Source of the DNA: Cudoniella acicularis
Taxonomy: Eukaryota; Ascomycota; Leotiomycetes; Helotiales; Helotiaceae
Assembly (NCBI GenBank): GCA_013054445.1
Contig: JAAMPI010000440.1
Span: 1-37,754, forward strand
Direction of reading: 5' to 3'
Length of the DNA stretch: 37,754 nt
In this document: in pieces, positions 18,752 to 28,547 of the stretch
Numbering within the stretch: position 1 is the stretch's first letter
How the letters are laid out: each line of letters starts with the position of its first letter
Made by a program: the position numbers and the translations under genes
Notes under the pieces: model-generated
Database searches by the model: none
What the model was told of the DNA's origin: nothing
The model's input: only the letters and a program-made list of their open reading frames with translations

Positions 18752-20998
18752 TTATTCCTCGGATCCCTGCTCAGCTTTCTGACTTACTACCTCGGCATCT
18801 TCTTTGAATCTCACTTGCTTGGGAGTTGGCGTTCGGCGCGCTCTGTCTTTCGTTAATATACCCACAACGGGTTTCTTCGGAGTTGGCGAAATGAGGTGGG
18901 TTGTTCCCACTTCCTCTCTCTCGCTCTGTTTTGGTCGGGATTGGGGTTGGGATGAGCTTGAGTATTCTCGTTGGGGTGCTACTATGTCACTACCTACAGA
19001 TTTTCCAGATATATCTCGCAGAGGACTATGTTCCTGATATGAGGATGTCCGGTGGCCAGGGCTAGGTGTCGCTCGCTCATATAACTCGGGAGATCCCGAG
19101 GGCGGTGAATAGTCATTGAATCTGCCTCCCAAGGTTGAATTGGTATCTGGGCTCCACGAGCGATGGAAGTTTGAGCGGTCGGCACTGGATTGTGGATTTG
19201 CCTGCGGCAGAGGAGCACCGTGCCCTGCGCCAATAATCGAACTTCCGGTGCTGGAAAACTGCCGTGATGAGCTGTCGCTGAACCAGTCATCAACTACGTT
19301 GATGGGACTTGAGCCGATGCCTCTAGTAATGGCTTCAAGTTCTCTCGTGGCCCTTTCATGAATGGCGCGGATTTCACCCTCGACGCGCTGTGGGAGTTTT
19401 GGACCGCTTCGGGGTGAAACTGGTGCTGGGCTTTCAGGTCTTCGACGAGCTGAGCATACTGATTTACCGCTTAAAGACGAGGTCATGTGCACGGTTGGAG
19501 AAGATGATCTCTCGGATCTGGTGTACGGGGAGTTGAAGGCGGGATAGCGTCTGTTGCATTTCCAGCATGAGCCGCCGGCTAGGTATGTGCTTCCGCATTT
19601 CCAACACCAATTCTCGCCAGCGCCTCCTCGGAGGTGTAGTAAGGTGAGTGAGGTTTCGGATCCTGCATGCGAGGAGTCGGAATAACTTCTGTGGCATTTC
19701 CAGCATGAGCTACCAGGCCAATATGCACGTCCGCACTTCCAGCAGCAATCCTCACCGGCGCCTCCTCTCAAGTGTAAGGAGGTGAATGAGGTATCTGATA
19801 CGGTTGTAGGTAGAGGAGATTCGGAATCTGGGGAGGCAGCTGAGGAGCTCACAGTATCTTGTTGACTGATGATAGGGCATCCTCGACATATCTTGAGATG
19901 CTGCAAAGCTGCAGTGAATGCACAACCTCGTTCGGATGCCTTTCCGGCCTTGGTGGCATTTTCTCTCTCCAGCCGGATCTGCTCTCTCGTTTCCTGGATC
20001 CAGGTCGCATGCTGAACACGTCCTTGAACTGGAATACCGGATTGGCTCTTCAGCTCTTCAATCGGAAATGACGGTGCACGCTCAGAGGTATCCTGAATAT
20101 CAACGGGGGTCGCATCTGTCTCACCACCCTCACCCTCTGCCTCTGCCGTTGCAGACGAAACGACATCAAACCTCTCCCAACAACTCCAACACAACAGCAA
20201 ATGCTCCAACGCAAAAACAAACCGACCATTTTCCTCAAACTCTCGCCACTCCTTGTCGTCCTGCGGCATTTCCGTCATCTGCGAACCCATCGCATCAAAG
20301 TGGATGCCCAAAGCGGGATATGCCCTAAATCCTGGGTGTTCCCAAACCTGGCCCTCATCCTCACTATCCTCGTCAATAACTATGGGGCTCTGAGATGGAT
20401 TTCCTTCTTGAGGAGAATGGGGGGAAGCCTCATCGTATTGAATATCTTTTTCAGCGAAAGATTGTCCACTCGTGGAAGGATCTGAACCCGAATCTAAGAA
20501 GTCGTAGATTTGCAGTCTGCCGTGGAGGAAATCCAATTGCAGCAAATCTTGGCTTCCAACTCTTTGATAGAGGAGCGAGGTACTGGAATGCGACGAGGGC
20601 GTGAACTCCGGTAAATCCTCCACAACATCCTCACAATTGCCCCTTTCATCATCAAAGATAGGTGAATTTGGAGGTTTTGCCTGGGTAGTAAGATAAGGTG
20701 ACGTCGTGTCTGAAGGGAAAGTAGTACTTCCAGCTTGTTTGGTTGTTAAATCATTTGATACTTTCTCTTCTTCATATCCTGTTGCTGTTATTCTCTCCCT
20801 GCTGGGAGCGGTGGTGCTAATGCTTCCGGATGGGGATGCAGCAAATAGCTGGGTTTTTGGCGTGGTGAGAAGGGAGTCGGAGAGTGAGATGTGGGAGGAG
20901 AGATCTGAGAGCCGGTGAGGACATTTTGGGCAGGGTCTGAATTTTCTTTTGGGAGGGGCTTCTGATGATGACGTAGTTGAGGTGGAAGGGGACGTCAT
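18752..20998 (-). CDS. Large protein with duplicated CxxC zinc-ribbon repeats
   Basis: This intron-free 748-residue protein belongs to no family I recognise. It is mostly Ser/Pro-rich and probably disordered, with Cys-containing modules. There is an N-terminal CPKC at 23-26. Two related modules, GRFVFALEHLLLCWSC (258-273) and GCAFTAALQHLKICRGC (358-374), share the pattern F-x-x-A-L-x-H-L-x-x-C-x-x-C. Two zinc-ribbon-like modules, CWKCGRAYWPGSSCWKC (419-435) and CWKCGSTYLAGGSCWKC (465-481), have spacing C-x2-C-x9-C-x2-C, and each is preceded by LHLRGGAGE. SPIVIDEDSEDE at about 204-215 fits a SUMO-interacting motif. KQVRF near 727-731, after GILTK, fits the RVxF docking motif for protein phosphatase 1. 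These suggest a nuclear regulatory or scaffold role, which is inference. The start ATG at 20998 begins MTSPSTSTTSSSEAPP. Confidence 0.78.
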   Translation of the reverse strand: MTSPSTSTTSSSEAPPKRKFRPCPKCPHRLSDLSSHISLSDSLLTTPKTQLFAASPSGSISTTAPSRERITATGYEEEKVSNDLTTKQAGSTTFPSDTTSPYLTTQAKPPNSPIFDDERGNCEDVVEDLPEFTPSSHSSTSLLYQRVGSQDLLQLDFLHGRLQIYDFLDSGSDPSTSGQSFAEKDIQYDEASPHSPQEGNPSQSPIVIDEDSEDEGQVWEHPGFRAYPALGIHFDAMGSQMTEMPQDDKEWREFEENGRFVFALEHLLLCWSCWERFDVVSSATAEAEGEGGETDATPVDIQDTSERAPSFPIEELKSQSGIPVQGRVQHATWIQETREQIRLERENATKAGKASERGCAFTAALQHLKICRGCPIISQQDTVSSSAASPDSESPLPTTVSDTSFTSLHLRGGAGEDCCWKCGRAYWPGSSCWKCHRSYSDSSHAGSETSLTLLHLRGGAGENWCWKCGSTYLAGGSCWKCNRRYPAFNSPYTRSERSSSPTVHMTSSLSGKSVCSARRRPESPAPVSPRSGPKLPQRVEGEIRAIHERATRELEAITRGIGSSPINVVDDWFSDSSSRQFSSTGSSIIGAGHGAPLPQANPQSSADRSNFHRSWSPDTNSTLGGRFNDYSPPSGSPELYERATPSPGHRTSSYQEHSPLRDISGKSVGSDIVAPQREYSSSSQPQSRPKQSEREEVGTTHLISPTPKKPVVGILTKDRARRTPTPKQVRFKEDAEVVSQKAEQGSEE

Positions 20999-22081
20999 TA
21001 TGGTGACGATTCAGGTGATTCTTTTGTCTTGCCGCTATCGTTGCCGTTTTTTTGTAATATAGTAGACGCTGACTGTTGACTGTTGACTAAATACTAGTGA
21101 AACAAATGCGTCGAGCTGAGAGGCCTGAAGTCAAGATGATGCAGATGACGAAGTTGAGAAAAGGGAGAACTGGGCTTCTCAGTCATTTTTTATGGATCCT
21201 CAAGGGTGGATTCATATTCGTGAATCACAAAGCTGTGATTTAAAGATGCCAGGAAGGGAGTGAAGTCTATTCACGGATTTACTAAATCGCGAATTAGATG
21301 TCTAAAGTTAATCTTTGTATTTTAGATGGTCTCTGCTGAATTGATAGTTTGTTTAATGAAAACTAAACAAAGCTCTAAAGCTGGCATATAGTAATTTGTA
21401 AATTTTTATCTATAAAAAGGTTGGCGCACATATTTCTGGTGTTGTAGGGGTCCGGGGAACCCAGTACTCGCTTATTTTGGGGATTTGAAAGCCTAGACTC
21501 GTGACTATGATCGTTACAACCTTATTCGTATCGACAAAGTCAAGCCAAAAATCAAGATTTTATATCGACCTGACGTCCCTATTGATTATAACATAAATTT
21601 CCTATTATTTAGTTAGTAAGCATACCACGAATCTTTTTTAGAATTTCTTACGGCTCCTAAGACACTATTTCTAACAACGCGCCTAATATGTCGCTACAAA
21701 CCTCTGTTGAATTTATCTAGAGCAACGCTTATTCTGTAGTCAAAATTCTTCCCGCTATCGTACGCTATAACTTAATATAGCCTGGAGGTGGCCGCCAAGA
21801 TTCGTGGAGGTCGACCTTTCTAGGGCTGACAAGTTGACCCTTAAGGATTAAGTTGTCACAATATGGAATGCGGAAGCAAGATGCGTTCAGGCTTATTTGA
21901 TTGAAGATACTAAGCTAAAGAGAAAAGAGAAGACAAGACGGAAACTTGTAGTTGAAGAACAAGATCCTATAATCGTACGCTGTACCCACTGGTCATGCGG
22001 CGATGCTCCACGGGGTTTATATAAAGCATGTAACGTTGGAATAGTCACACCTCAACCCCATACTTCACAAGGATGCAATAT
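20999..22081. other. Intergenic region with possible transposon relic
   Basis: The first part is the promoter side of the zinc-ribbon gene. From about 21430 the sequence is AT-rich and has a short imperfect palindrome near 21450-21463 (GGGTCCGGGGAACCC) followed by CGCTTATTTTGGGG. A Lys/Arg/Glu-rich open frame runs at 21897-22124 (KLKRKEKTRRKLVVEEQ), overlapping the last exon of the next gene in antisense. This is reminiscent of a decayed pogo/Fot1-type element, but I cannot show a transposase motif. Confidence 0.25.
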
Positions 22082-22590
22082 TCAATTACACCATCCTGGC
22101 GAAGGATCAGATGTACCACAATGACAAATACCCATCAAATTATTTCCCACTCCCGGTTGTCTCCAGCAACAACGCTCATAAAATGAGCATTTATTGCAGC
22201 TAAACAGACGTTATTGGAGCGCCCTTTGTCTTCAAATATGACTTATAAACATCAAAATTGAGACTTACTCTGAATAGTTCATGCAAGTTGGCGGATGGTC
22301 AAGAATGTCAACGTCTTTGGAGTTGTGAGCTTCAATGTGGGTTTCTGCTTTTGTTAATTTGGAGTACAAATATAAAGGTTAAGAGCTTACCCTGGTCAAC
22401 AGAAGACCAAGATTTGGGGATCGAAACCAAGACAGCCATGAGATCCTCTCTGCCTGTGATTGAATTAATTAGTTAATCCATAAGTCATAGTGAAAGTTAA
22501 AATCCACGTACTAGGATCACGTTTCTCAACAGCCATAGCAGAGACGCTGGCCAAGAGCGCTGCAATAGTGAAGCTTTTGAATGCCAACAT
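22082..22590 (-). CDS. Secreted Cys-rich small protein, candidate effector
   Basis: No single open frame reveals this gene; it is assembled from four exons, 22512-22590, 22391-22453, 22269-22344 and 22082-22199, with introns of 58, 46 and 69 nt (GTACGT, GTAAGC, GTAAGT donors; CAG, CAG, TTTAG acceptors) and consistent phases. The 111-residue product starts with a signal peptide (MLAFKSFTIAALLASVSAMA) and a Kex2-like site VEKR|D. The mature part has eight Cys, all near the C-terminus: one in PPTCMNYS, then DCNKCSFYERCCWRQPG, GICHCG and a final GWCN. The Cys pattern is C-x4-C-x2-C-x5-CC-x12-C-x-C-x10-C. A TATA-like box lies about 110 nt upstream. Function is unknown; secretion, size and Cys content fit an effector or antimicrobial-type protein. 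Confidence 0.75.
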
Positions 22591-22699
22591 GTTGTATTGA
22601 GTGATGTACGGAATGGTTTATTGAGTGGTTTATTGAACGTTGATTGAGTTTGATTGAGTTTGATCTGAAATAGTGGTTTTTACTCTGGGAAGTAGGGGT

Positions 22700-22707
22700 A
22701 TTTATAT
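22700..22707 (-). promoter_or_regulatory. TATA-like box of the Cys-rich secreted gene
   Basis: ATATAAAT on the minus strand lies about 110 bases upstream of the start codon at 22590. The leader between them contains direct repeats of TTGATTGAGT-like and TTTATTGA-like units (about 22617-22665 on the plus strand). Confidence 0.45.
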
Positions 22708-22710
22708 GTA

Positions 22711-24655
22711 GCGACAGGACCTAGTATCAGAACAAGACAAATGGATCTGGACAGCATTTCTTTCCACAACCAGAACACAATACATTTGCGCACCTCAATT
22801 TGGATTGCATGAAAATATTGGTGGAATTGTTTCACTCCTATGCATCACTACTACGAATTGCTTCTTATGGCTGATTTTTGTTTGTCCCGTGCCAGCAAAA
22901 CTCGACTTACATAGACTACCAAGTTCCTATAGGCCGAGTCAGAACCCCCAAGTGTTCCCAAATCTATCTCCTGACCTACCTTATCTTCTTACCTCTGCAA
23001 GCCAACGACGCACAGCTGGTAATCAGTACCTCGTGGTTGGGCAAGTGCCCGAACACAAGCGCCACCACACTTTTCTCCTCCCCGATAACCTGAACAGTGG
23101 CTTCCCCCCGTATCCCGTGTTGTCTTCCCCAGATCACTTTCCCAAATGGGTTTGAAAATCTTGTTAGGGAACAAGAACAGGCCTCAAGGCGTGACTCTTG
23201 TTCCAATGCGTCATGACATTCCGGAATGTATTATTTCCTAGGAGCGTCTTGTTGACGCGCACTACTCCTGCTCTACCTCTGTAACACAAGACAATGTCAC
23301 TTGCACTAAAATATAGCCTCAAACAGGTTTTCGTGCAGGAGCGGCAAGCTGCAACTGAACATGCAATTACATCGGTGGCTGGCTGGACCATAGCCCATTG
23401 TTGACAAGCCAGCGCATAACGATGTAGGGCCAGCCACGGGCGCTATTGCTACAGGTTAACGCACAATTTGGGCATTATCAATATCCTGCTGCATCTATCT
23501 GCAGGCTGGAGGCCTAGAAAAGTAGGTACTGAGACCTGTTATATACCAACCACTTACATCTCGCGTAAATGGTGGCAGAACCCCTCGGGAGGTTTACATT
23601 CCGCAAATGCCGGAGCGGGAGCGGGAGCGGGGGCTGAGGCGGGGGCTTTTATTCATCCAGTTAAAACTTGCTCCGAAAAAGAGGGCCGTAGCAGGCCGTG
23701 AAAAAGTAAGCTTGACGCCGAATCGCTACACTAGTCGGTTCAGCCTCCTGCAGGCCTTCTACCGAACGAGGGCCATATGTCGCCCGCCTTATCGACAGTC
23801 AAACATTTGTCGAAGTGTGAGTGTTTCCGGGTTCCCCGTCCTTCTGTTGTCCTACTAAATTAACTAGTCAATCACATATGCACACAGTGCAGCTTCAGCC
23901 TACGATAACTCTCCTATAGCGAGATAAATCTGCGGCAAGACAGTTCGTTGAGAGTCCTTTGGCATAAGGCTAAAGATTCGCGAACATAACCAATTGCTCT
24001 GACATTCTACCTTCCCTTACACAGCTGTTTCTTGGGGCAACATATCTCATCGATCATTAAGCATAATCTTATGATAGGATTGGCGCAGCCAAACGATTCT
24101 GTGCCTCGCAGGAAGCAGTCACTCACGTCATGCGTGAGAGGTATAGGGAGAGATTGATCAATGTGTGCTGAAGAGACCAACGCAATGCAGCCACTAGAAC
24201 ATAAAATATTGGCAGTTTGGTATAAAAGGCATACGTGGTTCAGACGCCTCTTGCCACTCTGAGCTGTTCTGCCAACGAATATGGCGTTAAAATCTAACAA
24301 ATCTCGTTCTTTGTACGGCAATCGGGGCCTCTTCAATGGAACTTGGGAAACTTACCTTTTCAGGGAGCTTATAATTGACTCGGTATTCAGCTTGAGCCTG
24401 AGGCTCTTCTTCAGCCTATAAATTGTAGCCTTGGACAGAACGCCCCAAAACACGTGCTAAACTAAAAGCTAACTGCAGATATCAGAATGCCCAACGCCAT
24501 CGCTACCCGGTAATGCCGTCCTCGAAAACAAACCCAACGATAAAAAGGCTAATGCCTAAAGCATCTCTTCCTCCACCCCCCCCGGGGTCTTGATATCCCT
24601 TTCCCCCCATCATTCCCTCCCAAATCGGTTTTCGTTTCTATTGTACACAATTCTT
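22711..24655. other. Gene-poor intergenic region
   Basis: About 1.9 kb without a gene I can support. Open frames at 22805-23155 (plus), 23468-23701 (plus) and 24007-24336 (minus) have no signal, domain or plausible splice structure. The GC-rich tract at 23611-23646 encodes an Ala/Gly run only in a chance frame and is listed as a separate motif. Confidence 0.4.
23617..23645 (+). other. Potential G-quadruplex tract
   Basis: Four G-runs (3, 3, 5 and 5 G) at 23617-23619, 23623-23625, 23629-23633 and 23641-23645 are separated by loops of 3, 3 and 7 bases. This meets the common G3N1-7 pattern and stands out in an otherwise ordinary AT/GC background. Confidence 0.5.
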
Positions 24656-25688
24656 TCAGGTCCAGAAAGCATCGTCGATCTTCCTCTGTTCCTCCGCTGC
24701 GTCCTTTGGGCTCGGACATCCAGGACATTCGCACCAGAAGCCGTAGTTTCGCATTAGGGTCCGAGGACTGCTTGTATAGGAAATAGTGAGTTCCGTGTCC
24801 TTTGTAATTGGCATTAGGGCTGTGGTGATAAGCTGATTCTTCTCGGGAGTCCAGCGGTAGGTACAAGTTGCATAGGGGTGGCAAGCATGGTTGAACCTGG
24901 AGGATTTGAGGAAGATGCCGCATTTGCTGTCGGAAGTGTCGAATCTGTCAAATTAAATGATTAGTTGAATTTCTGACGTACCGTAGACCATTCTAGTGTC
25001 AGTTATTGTGTTGCTGTCGATCACTCACCTGTTGACAGAGAAAATCGCCAAAATCTTTTCCTTCTCGTTTCCGCGCCAGTCACAAAGCTTCTTGTACTCC
25101 TTCTTTTGCTCTATGGAGAGCTTCTCGTACTCCGTAAACACCCCCATAAAATTACACCGGAAGAGAGGCTCTTCCGCGATTATGACCGTTCCTTCTACGA
25201 TATCCTTAGTCGCGAATGCAGCCATGCCCTTCTTTTTGGTTTTGCGGACCTCAAAGTACTCAGTAGTAAAGAGATGTTGAGGAAGAAGAGAATCGGGGAA
25301 GAGGGTTGGGGAAAACAAGGTGTTTGGTGAAGGGGTGGGCGTAGGAAGGGATTGCTTCAAGGTCGAAGGAGAGATGATTTTATGGTCGATGGCGGTAGTA
25401 GATTTATGTGGCGAGGAAGGAGGAGAAGGCTCAGGAGTCAGGAGCTGAAGTTTGTCAAAGGCGCTCACGCTGACTCGAGAGTAGCAAGCAGGCGAGGGCT
25501 TGGCTTGCCCCTTGCTTTGGTACTTCTACATGAAGTCAGCAAAAGATCCCTCGAAGAAAAGTCACGCCTCAGTGGCTTGATAAAGAGTTGATCCTCACCT
25601 CCCTCCAACTAGTATCCATGCTGGCAAGCCAGTCGGTGAAGTTATCACCTAAGTTGGTGACAAAATCAATTGCCTTTAATTGGGCCAT
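24656..25688 (-). CDS. Small SET-domain protein
   Basis: Three exons, 25599-25688, 25029-25525 and 24656-24944 (introns 73 and 84 nt, phases consistent), give 291 residues. The N-terminus is MAQLKAIDFVTNLGDNFTDW and is followed by a Pro/Ser-rich linker. The SET domain covers about 119 to 275: EVRKTKKKGMAAFATKDIVE at its start, SSRFNHACHPYATCTYRW for the NHxCxP motif, ELTISYT, and a Cys-rich end YGFWCECPGCPSPKD resembling a post-SET motif. SET proteins of this compact fungal type are presumed lysine methyltransferases; the substrate is unknown. The usual Asn of NHSCxPN is replaced by Tyr (NHACHPYA), so activity needs proof. There is no MYND finger. The start was chosen because the ATG at 25688 opens an exon that splices in frame; the downstream exon has no ATG upstream of the domain. 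Confidence 0.82.
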
Positions 25689-27335
25689 CTTTTCTGCGAA
25701 AGATATCCGCTACTGATCTTGACCAGGCGAGGAAATTGGTGTCGCTAAGATGAATATTATTAGTCGATGTTATTGTTCGCCGTTTATTGCGGAGCTGGGC
25801 AGCTACCAGCTGGAAAGATAATGAGGGTTATAGAAAAGTCGGCCGTTCCAACTTTAGAACTTCAGGAATGCTGAGTGGAATAGTAGAAAGAGAAATAGTA
25901 TATGATGTAAAGTTGACTCCTCTGCTTCTGCTTAAAATGAAGGCGTCCTCGGAGGCGAATTCGAGAGCACTTTATTGACTATGCGAATATGTTTTGCGGG
26001 GAGTTATTGAACGGGACGTTACTTCAAGATATGCTTTTTTGATGATTGCGGAGAAGGTCCCACGTGTGTTTGTATTCAGTGTTTGTCGGTCTTGGAATTG
26101 CTTTCCTTGTTCGGCAGACTCCTCCTATCATAATATGGTTATGTAGAAATGCGATCCCCGTTTTCCCTGATTTTGATATTCCTTTGGCAAGGTCCCGCTC
26201 AATGGTAAGCTTTGTTGCAAGGCCGAAGTGATCGCAGATGTCGCACAGTATCAATGATCTCGTTTGTTCCAGAGGGAAGGATTTCGCTGAAGGCACTTAT
26301 GCAAAGACCAATTCCAGAGTGTGACGAAACTCGAGCAATGGCGGTGAAGAAATGAGGGGATAGAGACGGCAGACACCTAAAGGCGGGTTCTTGGCAATCA
26401 ATTGGCGCTCGAGTCGCTGTTCTCACAAAGGCTGGAGTCTAGGCCGGAGTTTGGGTCAATTCGTGGTTGAGATTGTTGATCGAAGAAAATTGTTGTATTC
26501 GAGAGCTGCGTAGTTTTGCAATAGTGATGAGGTCCGGAGAAGAGTCGCTGCATGTGGAGAGATGATGGAAATTCACTGGAGCATATCTGCCGTCATACCT
26601 ACCAAAGGTGACGAGGACGAAGTAACAGAAGAAACAGGAAAGTGTGAACTTACAGAAACCTTATTTCCGAGAAAGAAAGCATGGTTCATGGCCGCTTCCA
26701 ACTCCATGGGCCAGAGCCAAGAAGGCCCACCCACCTCCACCACAATTGCTTTCATCTTCCCAACTGTTGTTCTCTTCAATTGCTTTCACTTAGCAACCGG
26801 AGCAAAAGTTTTGCTATCAATTCCTAATTTTCTGTTGCTCTACTTGTTGTTCGCAGTTAGCACGAGCAAACTTATGGCAGAAGTCAAACAAGCCTTGGCA
26901 GATAAAGTCGAAAATGCGTGCTGGAATGCGGAGGCACCAGACGCGTTCTAGAGCGTCGAAGGGGCGTCAAGACTGCATTGGAGAACCACTCGCTGATGAT
27001 GTTCCACTTGCAACAATATGTTGGAGAAAGAGAGGCGCGAAGAACTCGCGACCTGGATTTTGGCCTTTCCCCAGCAACCAAAGCCGTTTAGGCGGCCCTG
27101 GGCACGTGTTTTAGCCTGACCTGCATTTAGTAATACCAGATTATGTGAGACATTATCAAAGATCTAACTGAGAAGTATTTTCCAAAATAATATAGACCCG
27201 AAAGCTCACAATTTGTTAAAATTTATGCTCCAAATATTCATTTTCTGAAAAGGCTTTGTTTTCATCCCAAACCATGCCGGTTCCGCTTAAGGAACATCTA
27301 TTCTCTATGCTTATGTTGTTATTACATTGTTCCTT
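25689..27335. other. Region with only weak coding signals
   Basis: I see no confident gene. On the minus strand an ATG at 26755 opens MKAIVVEVGGPSWLWPMELE followed by AAMNHAFFLGNKVS and a canonical GTAAGT donor. An acceptor about 70 bases on (GACGGCAG) would continue an open frame of about 62 codons ending near 26400. Another minus frame at 26199-26426 contains FTAIARVSSHSGIGLCISAF. A small spliced gene or a decayed fragment is possible, but neither has a recognisable family. Confidence 0.25.
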
Positions 27336-28547
27336 TTACCAAAATTGGTATTTCTTGTCGCATCCTTTCTTCACGGCAGAACGCTATATTTGTTAGCATT
27401 ACACCTGTTTTAGATTCATTCAAACCTACCTCTCCAATTCTCTCAAGCCATTTCACCATGTGAGGGAACTGCTTCATGTCCTCTTCCTTGATCTGACCTG
27501 AGAAGTCCCAACCGCTGACCCAAGCTGGAAAATTGTCAGCTGATTGCATCTAAGGTTATCAGAGGAGGGAGCAACTTACGCCAAGTCCCAATATCAGCGA
27601 CGGAATACCTTCCATTGCCATTTCCAGCAAGATAATCTCGCGTCTCGCCGGTATATTTTCCAGAGAGGTGAATTTCGAGAACTCCGAAAACTCGCATTAC
27701 CTCGTTCTTGAAACGATTGATGGCCACTAAAAATTTGGTTAGCTGAGAACCTGGTATCTTATGAGTCTTGCAAACTTACACTCATCAACTGATGGTGCCA
27801 TTTTAGAGAACCAATTCAATTGTCCTTCAATGGGAGCGCCCTGAAAAGTCTATGTAAATATTCACTCAAATCGCGCGAGGGAATCCATCGATCTTACACT
27901 TCCATGCCAGAAGAACAACCATTGCAGGCATTGATTGCGCTCAAGCTCATCTTTGAAACCGAATTCATCTTCTTTATCAAACTCTTTGAGAAGGTAGAGC
28001 AGCTCGGCTGATGTTTCCATCACTGAAAAGGGGGGAGTCTTGGTGTTGTCAATAAGAACTGGAATTCGTCCTGGTCCGACATTGGCATTGGTATTAATCC
28101 CTCAAAAGAATGCTTTACCGTTTGGATTGAGACGAAGAAACCAATCTTTCTTCTGGTCATTGGTTCTAATATCCAACATCGTGAAGGTAACTATCCAAAG
28201 AGTTATCCTCATGCATTCCGAAACATAAATGGGTGAAACGTACATTCGGTTCCATACTTCTCTTTCAGCTCCTCGAGCATGATCTGGACCTTTTTGCCAT
28301 TTGGAGTTCCTAGTGTAACCATATGAAGTCCCTTGAAAAGTCAATATACTGTACATCTCTCGGCTGTGTGCCAATGATGGCTCACTTTGGCATCCTTGAC
28401 ATCTTCAGGGGTATCGTCGAGGTAAAATTTGGAGGCCATCCTGAGAGGTGTACTAAATGAGAAGTTCCTGGTTTGTATTATACGTTTACGGATTGTGTTG
28501 ACCTGTGAGAATGAGGAAGGCCTTGGTTGAAATACAGCACGCGTCAT
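27336..28547 (-). CDS. Ure2/YfcG-type glutathione S-transferase
   Basis: Glutathione S-transferases conjugate or reduce substrates with glutathione. Eight exons are resolved (last to first: 27336-27383, 27430-27524, 27580-27726, 27780-27840, 27898-28070, 28119-28190, 28244-28331, 28386 upstream), seven introns of 46-57 nt, all phases consistent. The core starts GTPNGKKVQIMLEELKEKYG, then NPNGRIPVLIDNT and METSAELLYLL, the thioredoxin-fold GSH site of the Ure2-like class. The helical C-terminal domain includes YLAGNGNGRYSVADIGTW and ends WLERIGERSAVKKGCDKKYQ. From the ATG at 28439 (MASKFYLDDTPEDVK) the protein has 245 residues. An in-frame ATG at 28547 adds 36 residues rich in Arg and Ser with no Asp or Glu (RKRIIQTRNFSFSTPLR), a good mitochondrial presequence, so both forms may be made. 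Confidence 0.87.

Noticed and set aside
19550..19800. Ubiquitin-like domain suggested by LHLRGG strings
   Set aside because: Only the tail-like string occurs, twice, each before a Cys module; there is no ubiquitin fold sequence upstream.
21430..22080. Pogo/Fot1 transposon with terminal repeats
   Set aside because: The end-like palindrome and the Lys-rich frame are suggestive, but I found no transposase motif or second terminal repeat, so it is kept only as a weak relic in the intergenic note.
23468..23701. Open frame with Ala-Gly repeats
   Set aside because: The repeat comes from the GC-rich tract; flanking residues look random and no splice structure extends it.
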